Positions 42,589-51,707 of a stretch of DNA of 64,000 bases are shown in pieces; position 1 is the first letter of the stretch; every line of letters starts with the position of its first letter. A program made the position numbers and the translations under genes. Where the stretch lies: the NCBI GenBank assembly GCA_964417725.1, contig CAYQIV010000002.1:1-64000 (forward strand), read 5' to 3'. The stretch is from SHZI01 sp964417725. Its GTDB lineage: Bacteria; Pseudomonadota; Gammaproteobacteria; Steroidobacterales; GCA-2729495. Under the pieces are notes generated by a model, which saw nothing but the letters and a program-made list of their open reading frames with translations, was not told the DNA's origin and searched no databases.

Positions 42589-43068
42589 ATGCTGAGTCAT
42601 GTCGATGCCGACAACCAGCCAGCCATGGTCGATGTTGGTGACAAGGCCGTGACCCGGCGCAGCGCGACGGCACGCGTCACCGTGCGACTGCCGGCAGCGG
42701 TGCGTGCGGCGATCGCCGATGGCGACATCCGCTCGGCCAAGGGGCCGGTGTTCCATACCGCGATCGTCGCCGGCACGCAGGCCGCCAAGCGCACCCACGA
42801 GCTGATCCCGTTCTGTCACCCGCTCGGCATCGACGGCTGCCGCATCACCCTCGCCTTCGATGCCGCCGGCGACGTGGTCATCGACTGCACCGTCAAGGTC
42901 GAGCATCGCACCGGCGTCGAGATGGAAGCACTGACCGGCGCCGCGGTCGCCGCGCTGACGCTCTACGACATGTGCAAGGCGCTGGCGCACGACATCGTCA
43001 TCACCGACCTGCACCTCGTGGCCAAGCACGGCGGCCGGCACGCGTACCGGGCCACCGGGCCGCGGTGA
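42589..43068 (+). CDS. moaC: Cyclic pyranopterin monophosphate synthase MoaC
   Basis: The 159-residue protein has the MoaC core: KGPVFHTAIVAGTQAAKRTH, IPFCHPLGIDGCRI and GVEMEALTGAAVAALTLYDM, with the final Lys-Ala-Leu segment MCKALAHDIVITDLHLVAKH. It converts the cyclised GTP product of MoaA into cyclic pyranopterin monophosphate in molybdenum-cofactor synthesis. No moaA is in the window. mobA overlaps its stop by four bases. Confidence 0.95.
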   Translation: MLSHVDADNQPAMVDVGDKAVTRRSATARVTVRLPAAVRAAIADGDIRSAKGPVFHTAIVAGTQAAKRTHELIPFCHPLGIDGCRITLAFDAAGDVVIDCTVKVEHRTGVEMEALTGAAVAALTLYDMCKALAHDIVITDLHLVAKHGGRHAYRATGPR

Positions 43069-43682
43069 GCGGCCCCGTACCGCCGGCCCTGCACGGCCTG
43101 GTGCTGGCCGGGGGGCGCAGCCGGCGGCTGGGCACCGACAAGGCAGCGTTGCAGGTGGACGGCCAGTCCCTGCTGGCGCGCACCGTGGACCTGCTGTCGA
43201 CGGTCGTCGACGAGGTCTTCGTGTCGGCGCATCCTGCCCAGCGCGACGACCCCCTGCGCCACACCTGGCGCGTGCTCCATGACCGGCACGCAGGCCTGGG
43301 GCCGGCGGCGGGCCTGCTCGCTGCATGGGTCCACGACCCGGCGGCGGCCTGGCTGGTGCTCGCCTGCGACATGCCGGGGCTTGACCGTGCAACACTCGAT
43401 CGACTGTGCCGGGCGCGTGACGTCAGCCGGGCCGCCACGGCGCTGCGCAACCCTGCCGACGGCCTGCCCGAGCCGTTGTGCGCCATCTGGGAACCCGCTA
43501 CCCTTGCCCGCCTTGCCGCCGAGTTGGCCGCCGGCCGGGTGCCCGGGCCGCGGGCCCTGCTTCGTGCGCTGGATACCCATCTGCTCGATGCCCCCTCGAG
43601 GGCGGCGACGAACAGCATCAACACGCCGGCGGATCTCGCCGCCCTGCGGGCGGGCGGGGCACGCGGCCGGAAACAGGATTGA
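43065..43682 (+). CDS. mobA: Molybdenum cofactor guanylyltransferase (MobA-type)
   Basis: The 205-residue protein starts at a GTG overlapping the moaC stop. It has the nucleotidyltransferase opening LHGLVLAGGRSRRLGTDKAA, the metal-binding VLACDMPGLDRATLD, and the C-terminal NSINTPADLAAL that is typical of MobA. It transfers GMP to molybdopterin. The similarity to MocA-type CTP enzymes leaves small doubt, but the MobA assignment fits the operon. Confidence 0.88.
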   Translation: MSGPVPPALHGLVLAGGRSRRLGTDKAALQVDGQSLLARTVDLLSTVVDEVFVSAHPAQRDDPLRHTWRVLHDRHAGLGPAAGLLAAWVHDPAAAWLVLACDMPGLDRATLDRLCRARDVSRAATALRNPADGLPEPLCAIWEPATLARLAAELAAGRVPGPRALLRALDTHLLDAPSRAATNSINTPADLAALRAGGARGRKQD

Positions 43683-43684
43683 AC

Positions 43685-44299
43685 ATGGCAGGACGAAGCA
43701 AGGGGGTGAGCCGCAAGGCGCCGGCCAGGCCGGACCGCGAGGCTGCCGAGGCCGCCGTGCGCACGCTGCTCGCCTGGATCGGCGAAGATCCGCAGCGGCA
43801 GGGCCTGCGCAAGACGCCGGCGCGATTCCTCGGCGCCTGGGATGACTGGTTCAACGGCTATCAGGTCGACCCGTACGCGCTGCTCGGCAGCTCGTTCCAG
43901 GAAGTCGATCGCCACGACCGCATCGTCGCCCTGACCGACATCGACTTCGAGTCGCATTGCGAGCACCACGTGGCGCCGGTTCTTGGCCGCGTCCACGTCG
44001 CCTATCTGCCCGACCGGCGGCTGGCCGGCATCAGCAAGATCGTGCGCGTCGTCGAGGCGCTGACCCGTCGCCTGATCGTCCAGGAGCGCCTCACGGCCGA
44101 GATCGCCGCCTGCATCGGTGAAGTGCTCCGTCCGCGCGGCGTGGCCGTCATCGTCGAAGCGCGCCACCATTGCCTGACGACGCGCGGCGTGCACCGCGAC
44201 AACGCGCGCATGACGACCAGCGAGATGCACGGCGTGTTCGCCGACGACGAGCGCTTCCGTGGCGAGTTCCTCGCCCTGGTGGCCCGGTCGGGCAGTTGA
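43685..44299 (+). CDS. folE: GTP cyclohydrolase I
   Basis: The 204-residue protein has the zinc ligands in FESHCEHHVAP and RHHCLTTRGV. The active-site stretch YLPDRRLAGISKIVRVVEAL and the C-terminal MTTSEMHGVFADDERFRGEF complete the FolE plan. It makes dihydroneopterin triphosphate from GTP for folate. It follows mobA by two bases, giving an operon of GTP-consuming pterin enzymes. Confidence 0.95.
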   Translation: MAGRSKGVSRKAPARPDREAAEAAVRTLLAWIGEDPQRQGLRKTPARFLGAWDDWFNGYQVDPYALLGSSFQEVDRHDRIVALTDIDFESHCEHHVAPVLGRVHVAYLPDRRLAGISKIVRVVEALTRRLIVQERLTAEIAACIGEVLRPRGVAVIVEARHHCLTTRGVHRDNARMTTSEMHGVFADDERFRGEFLALVARSGS

Positions 44300-44325
44300 G
44301 TGGTGCGGGCAGGGGAGCGCAGTCC

Positions 44326-44799
44326 ATGACGATCACGAAAACCATCATCCGCTGCGCTGCCGACATCAAGGCCCTGGAGGGTCAGGAGGTCGGCGTGTCG
44401 GACTGGGTGATGGTCGATCAGCACCGCATCGACCGCTTCGCCGAAGCCACCGATGACCACCAGTGGATCCATGTCGACGTCGAGCGCGCGGCCCGCGAGC
44501 TGCCCATCGGCACGACCATCGCCCACGGCTACCTGCTGCTGGCGCTGATGCCGCACCTGCTCAACAGCTTCGTCGAGTTCCACAACATCAAGCGCATCAT
44601 CAACTACGGACTCAACGAGGTGCGCTTCAAGAACATGGTGCCGGCGGGCAGGCGCCTGCGCATGCGCACGCGACTCAACTCGGTGCGCCAGCGTGCCGGT
44701 GGCACCCAGGTGCTGATGGAGAACACGCTCGAGATCGAGGGCGAGGCCAAGCCGGCCTGCATCGCCGAGACGATCGTTCTCTATTACTTCGACGAGTGA
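44326..44799 (+). CDS. MaoC-type (R)-specific enoyl-CoA hydratase
   Basis: The 157-residue hot-dog-fold protein has the hydratase motif FAEATDDHQWIHVDVERAAR with the catalytic Asp/His pair, followed by GTTIAHGYLLLALMPHLL. It hydrates 2-enoyl-CoA in fatty-acid or organic-acid metabolism. GGGGAGCG precedes the ATG. It may be coexpressed with the amidase 18 bp downstream. Confidence 0.88.
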   Translation: MTITKTIIRCAADIKALEGQEVGVSDWVMVDQHRIDRFAEATDDHQWIHVDVERAARELPIGTTIAHGYLLLALMPHLLNSFVEFHNIKRIINYGLNEVRFKNMVPAGRRLRMRTRLNSVRQRAGGTQVLMENTLEIEGEAKPACIAETIVLYYFDE

Positions 44800-44817
44800 G
44801 CGGCGGGCAGCCCGGGC

Positions 44818-46269
44818 GTGGCCGCAGACGCCTCATGTCTTGACCCGGCCCATGTGTTGCTGGCCGGTGTCCGTGACGGTCGCTGGACGGCCTCGGCCCT
44901 CGTCGACATCCACCTCGAGCGCATCGCCACCTGCAATCCGGCGCTGAATGCCGTCGTCGCCCTCGATGCGTCGGGGGCACGGGCCACGGCGTCGCGCCTC
45001 GACGCCCACTGGCGCCGTCACGGTCCCGTCGGCCCGCTCCACGGCCTGCCGATGACGATCAAGGACTCGATCGCGGTGGCCGGGTTGCCCCTGGTGTGCG
45101 GTGCCCCGGCGCTGCGCGATCACAGGCCCCCTGTCGATGCCGTGGCGGTCGCGCGGCTGCGCGCCGCCGGGGCCGTCATCCTCGGCAAGAGCAACGTGCC
45201 GCTCTACGCCAGCGACTTCCAGACCTTCAACGAGGTGCATGGCCGCAGCAACAACCCCTGGGCGCCCGACCGGACCCCGGGCGGTTCGAGCGGGGGTGCC
45301 GCAGCGGCACTCGCCGCGGGCATGACGGCCGCCGAGCTCGGCTCTGACCTGGCGGGTTCGCTGCGCCTGCCGGCACATGCCTGTGGTGTCGCCTCGCTCA
45401 AGCCGAGCCACGGTGCGGTGCCGCTCGCGGGTTCGCTCGGCGGGCCGCCCGATGCGCCGCCGCCCCGCGACCTGTGGGTGCTCGGGCCGCTGGCCCGCAC
45501 GGTGGCCGACCTGGTGCTGCTGTTCGAGGTCATCGCCGGGGGCGATCAGGCCGGTACCGTCGCCCCTCACAGCGCCCCGCCACCCGACAGCCCCTTGCGT
45601 CTCGCCGTGTGGATCGACGAACCCGGGTGCCCGCCGGCCCACGGCGTGCGTGCCGTGCTCGAGGCCGCTGTGCGCGCCATCGCTGCCCTGCCCGGGGTGA
45701 CGTGCCGCGACGACCGTCCGGACTTTTCCGCCGAGGACGCCTTCGCCCTGCATTGCACGCTGATGTATGCCGAGATGTCGGGGGGGCTGCCGGATGACGT
45801 CATCCGCCACTTCGTCCGCCGTGCCGCGCGGGGTGTGCCGGCGGGAGACGAGGTCGCGGCGCTGCAGACGCGCGGGCTGACGCTCAGCCACCGCGACTGG
45901 TTGCGCCTGTCGGGCCGGCGCACGCTGATCGAACGCTGCTGGTCGGCCTTCTTCGCCGGCCATGATGCCCTGCTTTGTCCGGTGGCACCGACCGTTGCCG
46001 CACTCCACGACGAGACGCGGCTGGATCGCCGTCGGCAGTGCATCGATGACGTGGATTACCCGGCGCTGCGCCATTGCTTCTGGGCGTCGCTGGCCAGTCT
46101 GGCGGGCCTGCCGGCCGTGACGCTGCCGGCAGGTCTCGACATCCGGGGCCTGCCGGTCGGCCTGCAGCTCATCGGGCCGCGGTGGTCGGACCGTCGCCTG
46201 CTGGCCATCGCCGCGCGCCTCGAGGCCGTGCTGGGCGGCTTTCGCCCGCCACCGGCCTTTGCCGGCTGA
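44818..46269 (+). CDS. Amidase-signature family hydrolase
   Basis: The 483-residue protein begins with GTG. It has the Ser-Ser-Lys catalytic set: lysine in GLPMTIKDSIAVAG, cis-serine in TPGGSSGGAAAALAAG, and nucleophile serine in SDLAGSLRLPAHACG, where the usual GGS is AGS. The C-terminus GLPAVTLPAGLDIRGLPVGL is typical. The substrate is unknown; GatA is excluded by the missing gatC/gatB neighbours. Confidence 0.85.
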   Translation: MAADASCLDPAHVLLAGVRDGRWTASALVDIHLERIATCNPALNAVVALDASGARATASRLDAHWRRHGPVGPLHGLPMTIKDSIAVAGLPLVCGAPALRDHRPPVDAVAVARLRAAGAVILGKSNVPLYASDFQTFNEVHGRSNNPWAPDRTPGGSSGGAAAALAAGMTAAELGSDLAGSLRLPAHACGVASLKPSHGAVPLAGSLGGPPDAPPPRDLWVLGPLARTVADLVLLFEVIAGGDQAGTVAPHSAPPPDSPLRLAVWIDEPGCPPAHGVRAVLEAAVRAIAALPGVTCRDDRPDFSAEDAFALHCTLMYAEMSGGLPDDVIRHFVRRAARGVPAGDEVAALQTRGLTLSHRDWLRLSGRRTLIERCWSAFFAGHDALLCPVAPTVAALHDETRLDRRRQCIDDVDYPALRHCFWASLASLAGLPAVTLPAGLDIRGLPVGLQLIGPRWSDRRLLAIAARLEAVLGGFRPPPAFAG

Positions 46270-46312
46270 ACGGGCCCGGATGTGGCGCCGGGATCCGCTG
46301 CTGCCGGGTGGT

Positions 46313-46318
46313 TACAAT
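46313..46318 (+). promoter_or_regulatory. -10 element upstream of tesB
   Basis: TACAAT lies 27 bp before the tesB ATG. I see no clear -35. Confidence 0.4.
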
Positions 46319-46345
46319 GGCGGCCCGCCCGCAAGGTAGCCGACC

Positions 46346-47215
46346 ATGGACCCCGCGCTCGCCGACCTCATCAGCCTGCTCGAGCTGGAGCCCATAGAGC
46401 GCAACATCTTCCGCGGCCAGAGCCAGGACAGCGGCTTCCCGCAGGTCTTCGGCGGCCAGGTGCTCGGCCAGGCGCTGGCTGCCGCCAGCCGCACGATCAA
46501 CGGCCGCGTCGTGCACTCCCTGCACGCCTATTTTCTCCAGCGCGGCGATGTCGATGCGCCGATCGTCTATGAGGTCGACCGTGCGCGTGACGGTGGCAGC
46601 TTCAGCAGCCGGCGTGTCATCGCCATCCAGCATGGGGCCCAGATCTTCAACATGGCGGCCTCGTTCCAGGTGCCCGAGGAGGGCCTCGAGCACCAGATCG
46701 CGATGCCGGAAGTCACGCCGCCCGAGTCGCTCAAGGACATCGAGACGCTGGCCCGCGAGCATGCGTCCGACCTGCCGCGCCACATGCAGCGGTTTCTGTC
46801 GTACCGCCGGCCCTTCGAAGTGCGCCCGGTGGATCCGTCGCTGTTCCTCGCCGCCGACAACCGGGCGCCGTTCAAGTACGTGTGGATGCGGGCCGTCGAC
46901 CGCCTGCCTGACAACGGGTTCCTGCACCACGCGTTGCTGGCCTACATCTCCGACTACGAACTGATCGGCACCGTGGCCCTGCCGCACAAGCTCCACGCCG
47001 CGCGCAGCGGCCTGCAGATGGCGAGCCTCGACCATGCGATGTGGTTTCATCGCAGCTACCGCGTCGATGACTGGCTGCTGTTCGCGCTCGACAGCCCGGC
47101 AGCGGCCGGCGCCCGCGGGCTGGCGCGCGGCCACGTCTACACGCGCGATGGTCGACTGGTCGCCTCGCTGGCCCAGGAAGGGCTGATCCGCCTGCGCCGC
47201 CGGCCGTCACCCTGA
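46346..47215 (+). CDS. tesB: Acyl-CoA thioesterase II
   Basis: The 289-residue double-hot-dog protein matches TesB: FGGQVLGQALAAASRTINGR and VHSLHAYFLQRGDVDAPIVY in the first domain. MASLDHAMWFHRSYRVDDWL carries the catalytic aspartate and LVASLAQEGLIRLR the glutamine. It hydrolyses medium- and long-chain acyl-CoA. It stands alone behind a TACAAT -10. Confidence 0.94.
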   Translation: MDPALADLISLLELEPIERNIFRGQSQDSGFPQVFGGQVLGQALAAASRTINGRVVHSLHAYFLQRGDVDAPIVYEVDRARDGGSFSSRRVIAIQHGAQIFNMAASFQVPEEGLEHQIAMPEVTPPESLKDIETLAREHASDLPRHMQRFLSYRRPFEVRPVDPSLFLAADNRAPFKYVWMRAVDRLPDNGFLHHALLAYISDYELIGTVALPHKLHAARSGLQMASLDHAMWFHRSYRVDDWLLFALDSPAAAGARGLARGHVYTRDGRLVASLAQEGLIRLRRRPSP

Positions 47216-47320
47216 CGGGTACCCGGTGATCCACGGGGGCAGGGTCCGTGCGGAGCGCCGCCGTGCCCTTCTCCTGCCGGCAAGGATGCCGGGCCGGCTG
47301 CGCGGCGCGAGCCCGGGCGG

Positions 47321-47848
47321 TCAGCGGGCCGACAGGTCGTGCAGCTGTGTGCGGTAGAGGCGCGCCCGCTCGACGTAGTGCCGGGCGCCATGGTGGATGC
47401 GGGCGATTTCGTCTTCGCCGAGTTCGCGGATGACCCGCGCCGGGGAACCGACGATGAGCACGCCGTCGGGGAAAGTCTTGCCCTCGGTGACCAGTGCGCC
47501 GGCACCGACCAGGCAGTTGCGGCCGATGCGCGCGTGGTTGAGGACGATGGCGCCGATGCCGACCAGCGAGCCGTCGCCGATCTGGCAGCCATGCAGTGTC
47601 ACCATGTGGCCGACGGTGACGTATTCGCCGAGCACCAGCGGTGCGCCCGGGTCGGCATGGACGACCGCATTGTCCTGGATGTTGCTGCCGCGGCCGATCG
47701 TCAGCCGTTCGACGTCACCGCGCAGGACGGCACCGAACCAGATGCTGGTCTCGGCAGCCAGATGGACGTCGCCGACGACCACGGCGCCCGGCGCAACCCA
47801 GGCATCGGCGGCGACCGATGGCGTCAGCGGGCCGATGGCGCAGATCAA
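47321..47848 (-). CDS. Gamma-carbonic-anhydrase-like hexapeptide protein (YrdA type)
   Basis: The 175-residue left-handed beta-helix protein has hexapeptide repeats and the three putative zinc histidines, in NAVVHADPG and YVTVGHMVTLHGC. The C-terminal helix is rich in charged residues. Members bind zinc but are often without measurable anhydrase activity. Its start overlaps the gpmA stop by four bases, so both are cotranscribed. Confidence 0.9.
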   Translation of the reverse strand: MICAIGPLTPSVAADAWVAPGAVVVGDVHLAAETSIWFGAVLRGDVERLTIGRGSNIQDNAVVHADPGAPLVLGEYVTVGHMVTLHGCQIGDGSLVGIGAIVLNHARIGRNCLVGAGALVTEGKTFPDGVLIVGSPARVIRELGEDEIARIHHGARHYVERARLYRTQLHDLSAR

Positions 47849-48588
47849 CGCGCCTTCCCCTGGTTGGCCACCGCCTCGGCGGCCTTGCGCACGGCATCCG
47901 GGTCACCGATGTATTGGCGCCGCGGGTTGGTGAGGCCGTCGTCGAAACGGTAGACCATGGGGATGCCGGTCGGGATGTTGAACTCGACGATTTCCTCGCG
48001 CGACATGCCGTCGAGCATCATGACGATGGCGCGCAGGCTGTTGCCATGAGCGGCGACGAGGATGTTCTCGCCGCGCAGCAGGCGCGGTGCGACGTGGTCC
48101 TGCCAGAAGGGCTGGACGCGCAGCAGGGTGTCGTGCAGCGACTCGGTACCCGGCACGTCGGGGAGGTGGCGGTAGCGCACGTCATGGTGCGGGTGCCGGG
48201 CGTCATCGGCGGCCAGCGCCGGCGGCGGGACATCGTAGCTGCGCCGCCAGACCTTGACCTGGGCTTCGCCGTGCCGTGCGGCGGTCTCGGCCTTGTCGAG
48301 GCCCTGCAGGGCGCCGTAGTGGCGCTCGTTGAGGCGCCAGTGGCGTTCGACCGGCAGCCACATCAGGTCCATCTCGTCGAGGACCAGCCACAACGTGCGG
48401 ATCGCCCGCTTGAGGACCGACGTGTAGGCGATGTCGAAGGAAAACCCCTGTTCGCGGAGCTGGCGCCCGGCATCCTGCGCTTCGCGGCGGCCCTGTTCGC
48501 TGAGGTCGACGTCGGTCCAGCCGGTAAAGCGGTTTTCAAGGTTCCAGGTGCTCTGGCCATGGCGGCAAAGCACGAGCTGTCCGGGCAT
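47845..48588 (-). CDS. gpmA: 2,3-bisphosphoglycerate-dependent phosphoglycerate mutase
   Basis: The 247-residue protein has the phosphohistidine motif LVLCRHGQSTWNLENRFTGW, ERHWRLNERHYGALQGLDKA and the second histidine in ILVAAHGNSLRAIVM. It interconverts 3- and 2-phosphoglycerate. GAGGAGCC precedes the ATG at 48588. Confidence 0.95.
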   Translation of the reverse strand: MPGQLVLCRHGQSTWNLENRFTGWTDVDLSEQGRREAQDAGRQLREQGFSFDIAYTSVLKRAIRTLWLVLDEMDLMWLPVERHWRLNERHYGALQGLDKAETAARHGEAQVKVWRRSYDVPPPALAADDARHPHHDVRYRHLPDVPGTESLHDTLLRVQPFWQDHVAPRLLRGENILVAAHGNSLRAIVMMLDGMSREEIVEFNIPTGIPMVYRFDDGLTNPRRQYIGDPDAVRKAAEAVANQGKAR

Positions 48589-48724
48589 CGGGGGCTCCTC
48601 GGGATGGTCGGTTGACGGGTCGTGGGCGGAATCCCCGCCCGGCGGCGGGTACCGGGGGAGACTGGCCGCCGACGGGTTGAGTAGTCTACTCAAGCGGGGT
48701 GAGGTCAACAAACCGCCGGCTTCC

Positions 48725-49819
48725 TCAAGGCAGGTGTCCGGCCGCCAGGTAGGCCCTCGACTGCATCTCGATGAGGCGGCTGCGGGTGCGCTCGAATTCC
48801 CGTGCCAGGCGCGTGCCGCGGTAGAGGGCCGGGATCGGTGCCGCGGCAGAGGCGATCAGCTTGACCCGCCGCTCGTAGAGTTCATCGATGAGGGCGATGA
48901 AGCGGCGCGCCTCGTTGTCGCGCAGCGCCGTCAGCAAGGGGATGCCGGACACGATCAGGGTCTGGAAACAGCGGCTGATCTCGATGTAGTCGTCCGCGCT
49001 GCGTGGTCCGCCGCACAGGTCGTCGAAACGGAACCAGGCGACCCCGTCGCTGCGCCGGCGGATCGGGATCAGGCGGCCGAGCACCTCGAGCGGGCGGTCG
49101 TGGCCGTCGCTGTCGGGGGCGATGCGGGCAAAGCGCTCCGTCAGTTGCCGGTCGCTGTCGCCATCGAGCGGGCAGTGCCACAGCGCGGCGCTTTCCAGGA
49201 CGCGCAGGCGGTAATCCACGGCACCATCGACGTGGATGACCTCGGTGTGCCGCTCGATGAGGTCGATGGCCGGCAGGAAGCGCTGGCGCTGCAGTCCGCC
49301 CCGGTAGAGTTCGCGGGGCGCGGTGTTCGACGTGGCGACGAGGGCCATGCCATGGGCGAAGAGGGCGTCGAGCAGCCGGGCAAGGATCATCGCGTCGCCG
49401 ATGTCGGTGACGTAGAACTCGTCGAAGCACAACACGCGCGCCTCGCCGGCCAGCCGGCCGGCGACCGTCGCCAGCGGGTCAGGAGCATCGTGCAGCGTGC
49501 GCAACTCGCCATGCACGCGGTTCATCAACCGGTGGAAGTGCTGGCGCAGGCACCAGCCCGGCGGCAGGGCGTGACAGAACAGGTCCATCATGAACGTCTT
49601 GCCGCGACCGACGCCGCCCCACAGGTAGACGCCCCGGGCCGGAGCCGGCGGCGCCTTCCCCATGAAGCGGCCGAGCCAGGCCGGTGCGGCACGCCGCAGC
49701 GGCCGGTGGCGAATGTCGGCGGCGACGCGGGCCAGCGCGCGCATGGCCTGCGCCTGCGCCGGGTCGGGGCACATGGCGCGTTCGGCAAGCGTCTTTTCGT
49801 AGAGGGCGAGGAGGTTCAT
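48725..49819 (-). CDS. zapE: Cell division ATPase ZapE (AFG1/YhcM family)
   Basis: The 364-residue protein contains Walker A GGVGRGKTFMMDLF, Walker B ARVLCFDEFYVTDIGDA, and the family-typical LVATSNTAPRELY and FDDLCGGPRSADDYIEIS. ZapE is an ATPase that acts on FtsZ rings under stress. It is divergent from the ETF-QO gene; the 89-bp gap carries a TACAAT at 49871. Confidence 0.93.
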   Translation of the reverse strand: MNLLALYEKTLAERAMCPDPAQAQAMRALARVAADIRHRPLRRAAPAWLGRFMGKAPPAPARGVYLWGGVGRGKTFMMDLFCHALPPGWCLRQHFHRLMNRVHGELRTLHDAPDPLATVAGRLAGEARVLCFDEFYVTDIGDAMILARLLDALFAHGMALVATSNTAPRELYRGGLQRQRFLPAIDLIERHTEVIHVDGAVDYRLRVLESAALWHCPLDGDSDRQLTERFARIAPDSDGHDRPLEVLGRLIPIRRRSDGVAWFRFDDLCGGPRSADDYIEISRCFQTLIVSGIPLLTALRDNEARRFIALIDELYERRVKLIASAAAPIPALYRGTRLAREFERTRSRLIEMQSRAYLAAGHLP

Positions 49820-49908
49820 CCGCTTCGGGCAATACGCTGGCGCCCGGGCGGGGCGCGGCGGGGACGATGCTACAATCCCGACCCGCCTTCCTGCCACGAA
49901 AAATCGCC

Positions 49909-51552
49909 ATGACCGAACGCGAGTCGATGGAATTCGACGTGCTCATCGTCGGCGCCGGACCCTGTGGTCTTGCCGCGGCGTGCCGGCTGTTGCAGCTGGC
50001 TGGCGAATCGGGACGCGAACTGTCTGTGGCGGTGGTCGAGAAGGGGGGCGAGATCGGTGCCCATATCCTCTCCGGCGCAGTGTTCGAGACGCGGGCGCTC
50101 GATGAGCTGTTCCCCGACTGGGCCGCGCGTGGCGCGCCGTCCGGCACGGCGGTCAGCGGCGACGAACTCTACTGGCTCACCGGTGCGCAGGGCGCACGGC
50201 GCGTGCCGCACGCCTTCGTGCCGCGGGCGATGCGCAATGACGGCAACCGGATCGTCAGCCTCGGCCGCCTGTGCCAGTGGCTGGGCGAACAGGCCGAAGC
50301 GCTGGGGGCCAACCTGTTTCCGGGCTTCGCCGCTGCCGAAGTGCTCCACGAGGGGGACCGTGTCGCCGGCGTCATCACCGGCGACATGGGTCGTGCGGCC
50401 GATGGCCGCGAGAAGGACGGCTTCCAGGCGGGCTATGCCCTGCGCGCCCGCTGGACCATTTTTGCCGAGGGGTGCCGCGGGCATCTCGGCAAGGCGCTGA
50501 TGGCGCATTTCCACCTGCGCGAGGGCCGTGACCCGCAACACTACGGCATCGGCCTCAAGGAGATCTGGACCATCGATCCGGCGAAGCACCGCGAGGGCCT
50601 CGTCGTCCACACCACCGGCTGGCCGCTCGACCCCGACAGCCGGGGTGGTGGTTTCATCTACCACGCGGCCGGCCACCAGCTCTACCTCGGCCTGATCGTC
50701 GCGCTCGATTACACCAACCCGCATCTCGATCCCTTCGGTGAATTCCAGCGCTGGAAGCATCACCCGCTGGTCTGCGAGCTGCTCGAGGGAGGCCAGCGCG
50801 TCGGCTATGGCGCACGGGCCGTCAACAAAGGCGGCCTGCAGTCGCTGCCGAAACTGACGTTCCCGGGCGGGCTGCTGGCCGGCTGCGATGCCGGTTTTCT
50901 CGACAACGCCAAGATCAAGGGTTCGCACACGGCGATGAAGACCGGCATGCTGGCGGCAGAGGCCGTGCATGCTGCGTTGCTGGCCGATGCACCGGATGTC
51001 GATGACTTCGAACGCCGCGTGCGCGAATCGTGGGTTTACGCCGATCTGCATGCGGCACGCAATGTCGGTCCCGCGCAGAAGCGGTTCGGCAACCTGGCCG
51101 GGGCCGCGTTCATCTGGCTCGACCAGAACGTGTTCCGCGGCCGCCTGCCCTTCACCCTGCATGCGCCCGACCCGGATCACGCGGGTCTGCGGCCGGCTGC
51201 CGCCGCACCGCGCATCACTTACCCGAAGCCGGACAGCCGTATCAGCTTCGACCGCCTGTCCTCCGTGTTCCTGTCCAGCACCCACCACGAAGAAGACCAG
51301 CCCTGCCACCTCCGGCTCGCCGATCCGCAGGTTCCCCTGCAGCGCAACCTGCCGCAGTGGAACGAGCCGGCGCAGCGTTACTGTCCGGCCGGCGTCTACG
51401 AGATCGTGTCCGATGCCGACGGCAGCCCGCAGTTCCGCATCAATGCGCAGAACTGCGTGCACTGCAAGACCTGCGACATCAAGGACCCTGCACAGAACAT
51501 CAATTGGGTCCCACCGGAAGGTGGTGGTGGCCCGAACTACTCTGGAATGTAG
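49909..51552 (+). CDS. Electron transfer flavoprotein-ubiquinone oxidoreductase
   Basis: The 547-residue protein has the FAD-binding VLIVGAGPCGLAAACRLLQL, ubiquinone-contact segments (EGGQRVGYGARAVNKGGLQS), and a C-terminal 4Fe-4S site formed by the cysteine in RYCPAG and by NCVHCKTCDIKDP. It passes electrons from ETF to the quinone pool during fatty- and amino-acid oxidation. The ETF subunits are not in the window. The ATG at 49909 follows a short leader with TACAAT (49871-49876) as -10. Confidence 0.96.
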   Translation: MTERESMEFDVLIVGAGPCGLAAACRLLQLAGESGRELSVAVVEKGGEIGAHILSGAVFETRALDELFPDWAARGAPSGTAVSGDELYWLTGAQGARRVPHAFVPRAMRNDGNRIVSLGRLCQWLGEQAEALGANLFPGFAAAEVLHEGDRVAGVITGDMGRAADGREKDGFQAGYALRARWTIFAEGCRGHLGKALMAHFHLREGRDPQHYGIGLKEIWTIDPAKHREGLVVHTTGWPLDPDSRGGGFIYHAAGHQLYLGLIVALDYTNPHLDPFGEFQRWKHHPLVCELLEGGQRVGYGARAVNKGGLQSLPKLTFPGGLLAGCDAGFLDNAKIKGSHTAMKTGMLAAEAVHAALLADAPDVDDFERRVRESWVYADLHAARNVGPAQKRFGNLAGAAFIWLDQNVFRGRLPFTLHAPDPDHAGLRPAAAAPRITYPKPDSRISFDRLSSVFLSSTHHEEDQPCHLRLADPQVPLQRNLPQWNEPAQRYCPAGVYEIVSDADGSPQFRINAQNCVHCKTCDIKDPAQNINWVPPEGGGGPNYSGM

Positions 51553-51707
51553 CTTTCCCCCGGTGCGCCGATAGGTCATAGGGCCTACACGGCCGGCGCG
51601 CGCCCCGGTCTGGCGGCATGGGTCATCCGGTGAATGGATCACGCGGCGACGTGTCCCGATCATGACGCCCGGCACGACAGGCGTGCCGCAACCGATCGGA
51701 GATGCAC

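Noticed and set aside
47262..47330. Sequence resembling the dispersed repeat
   Set aside because: Only general GC-rich similarity; the landmark blocks shared by copies A, B and C are absent.
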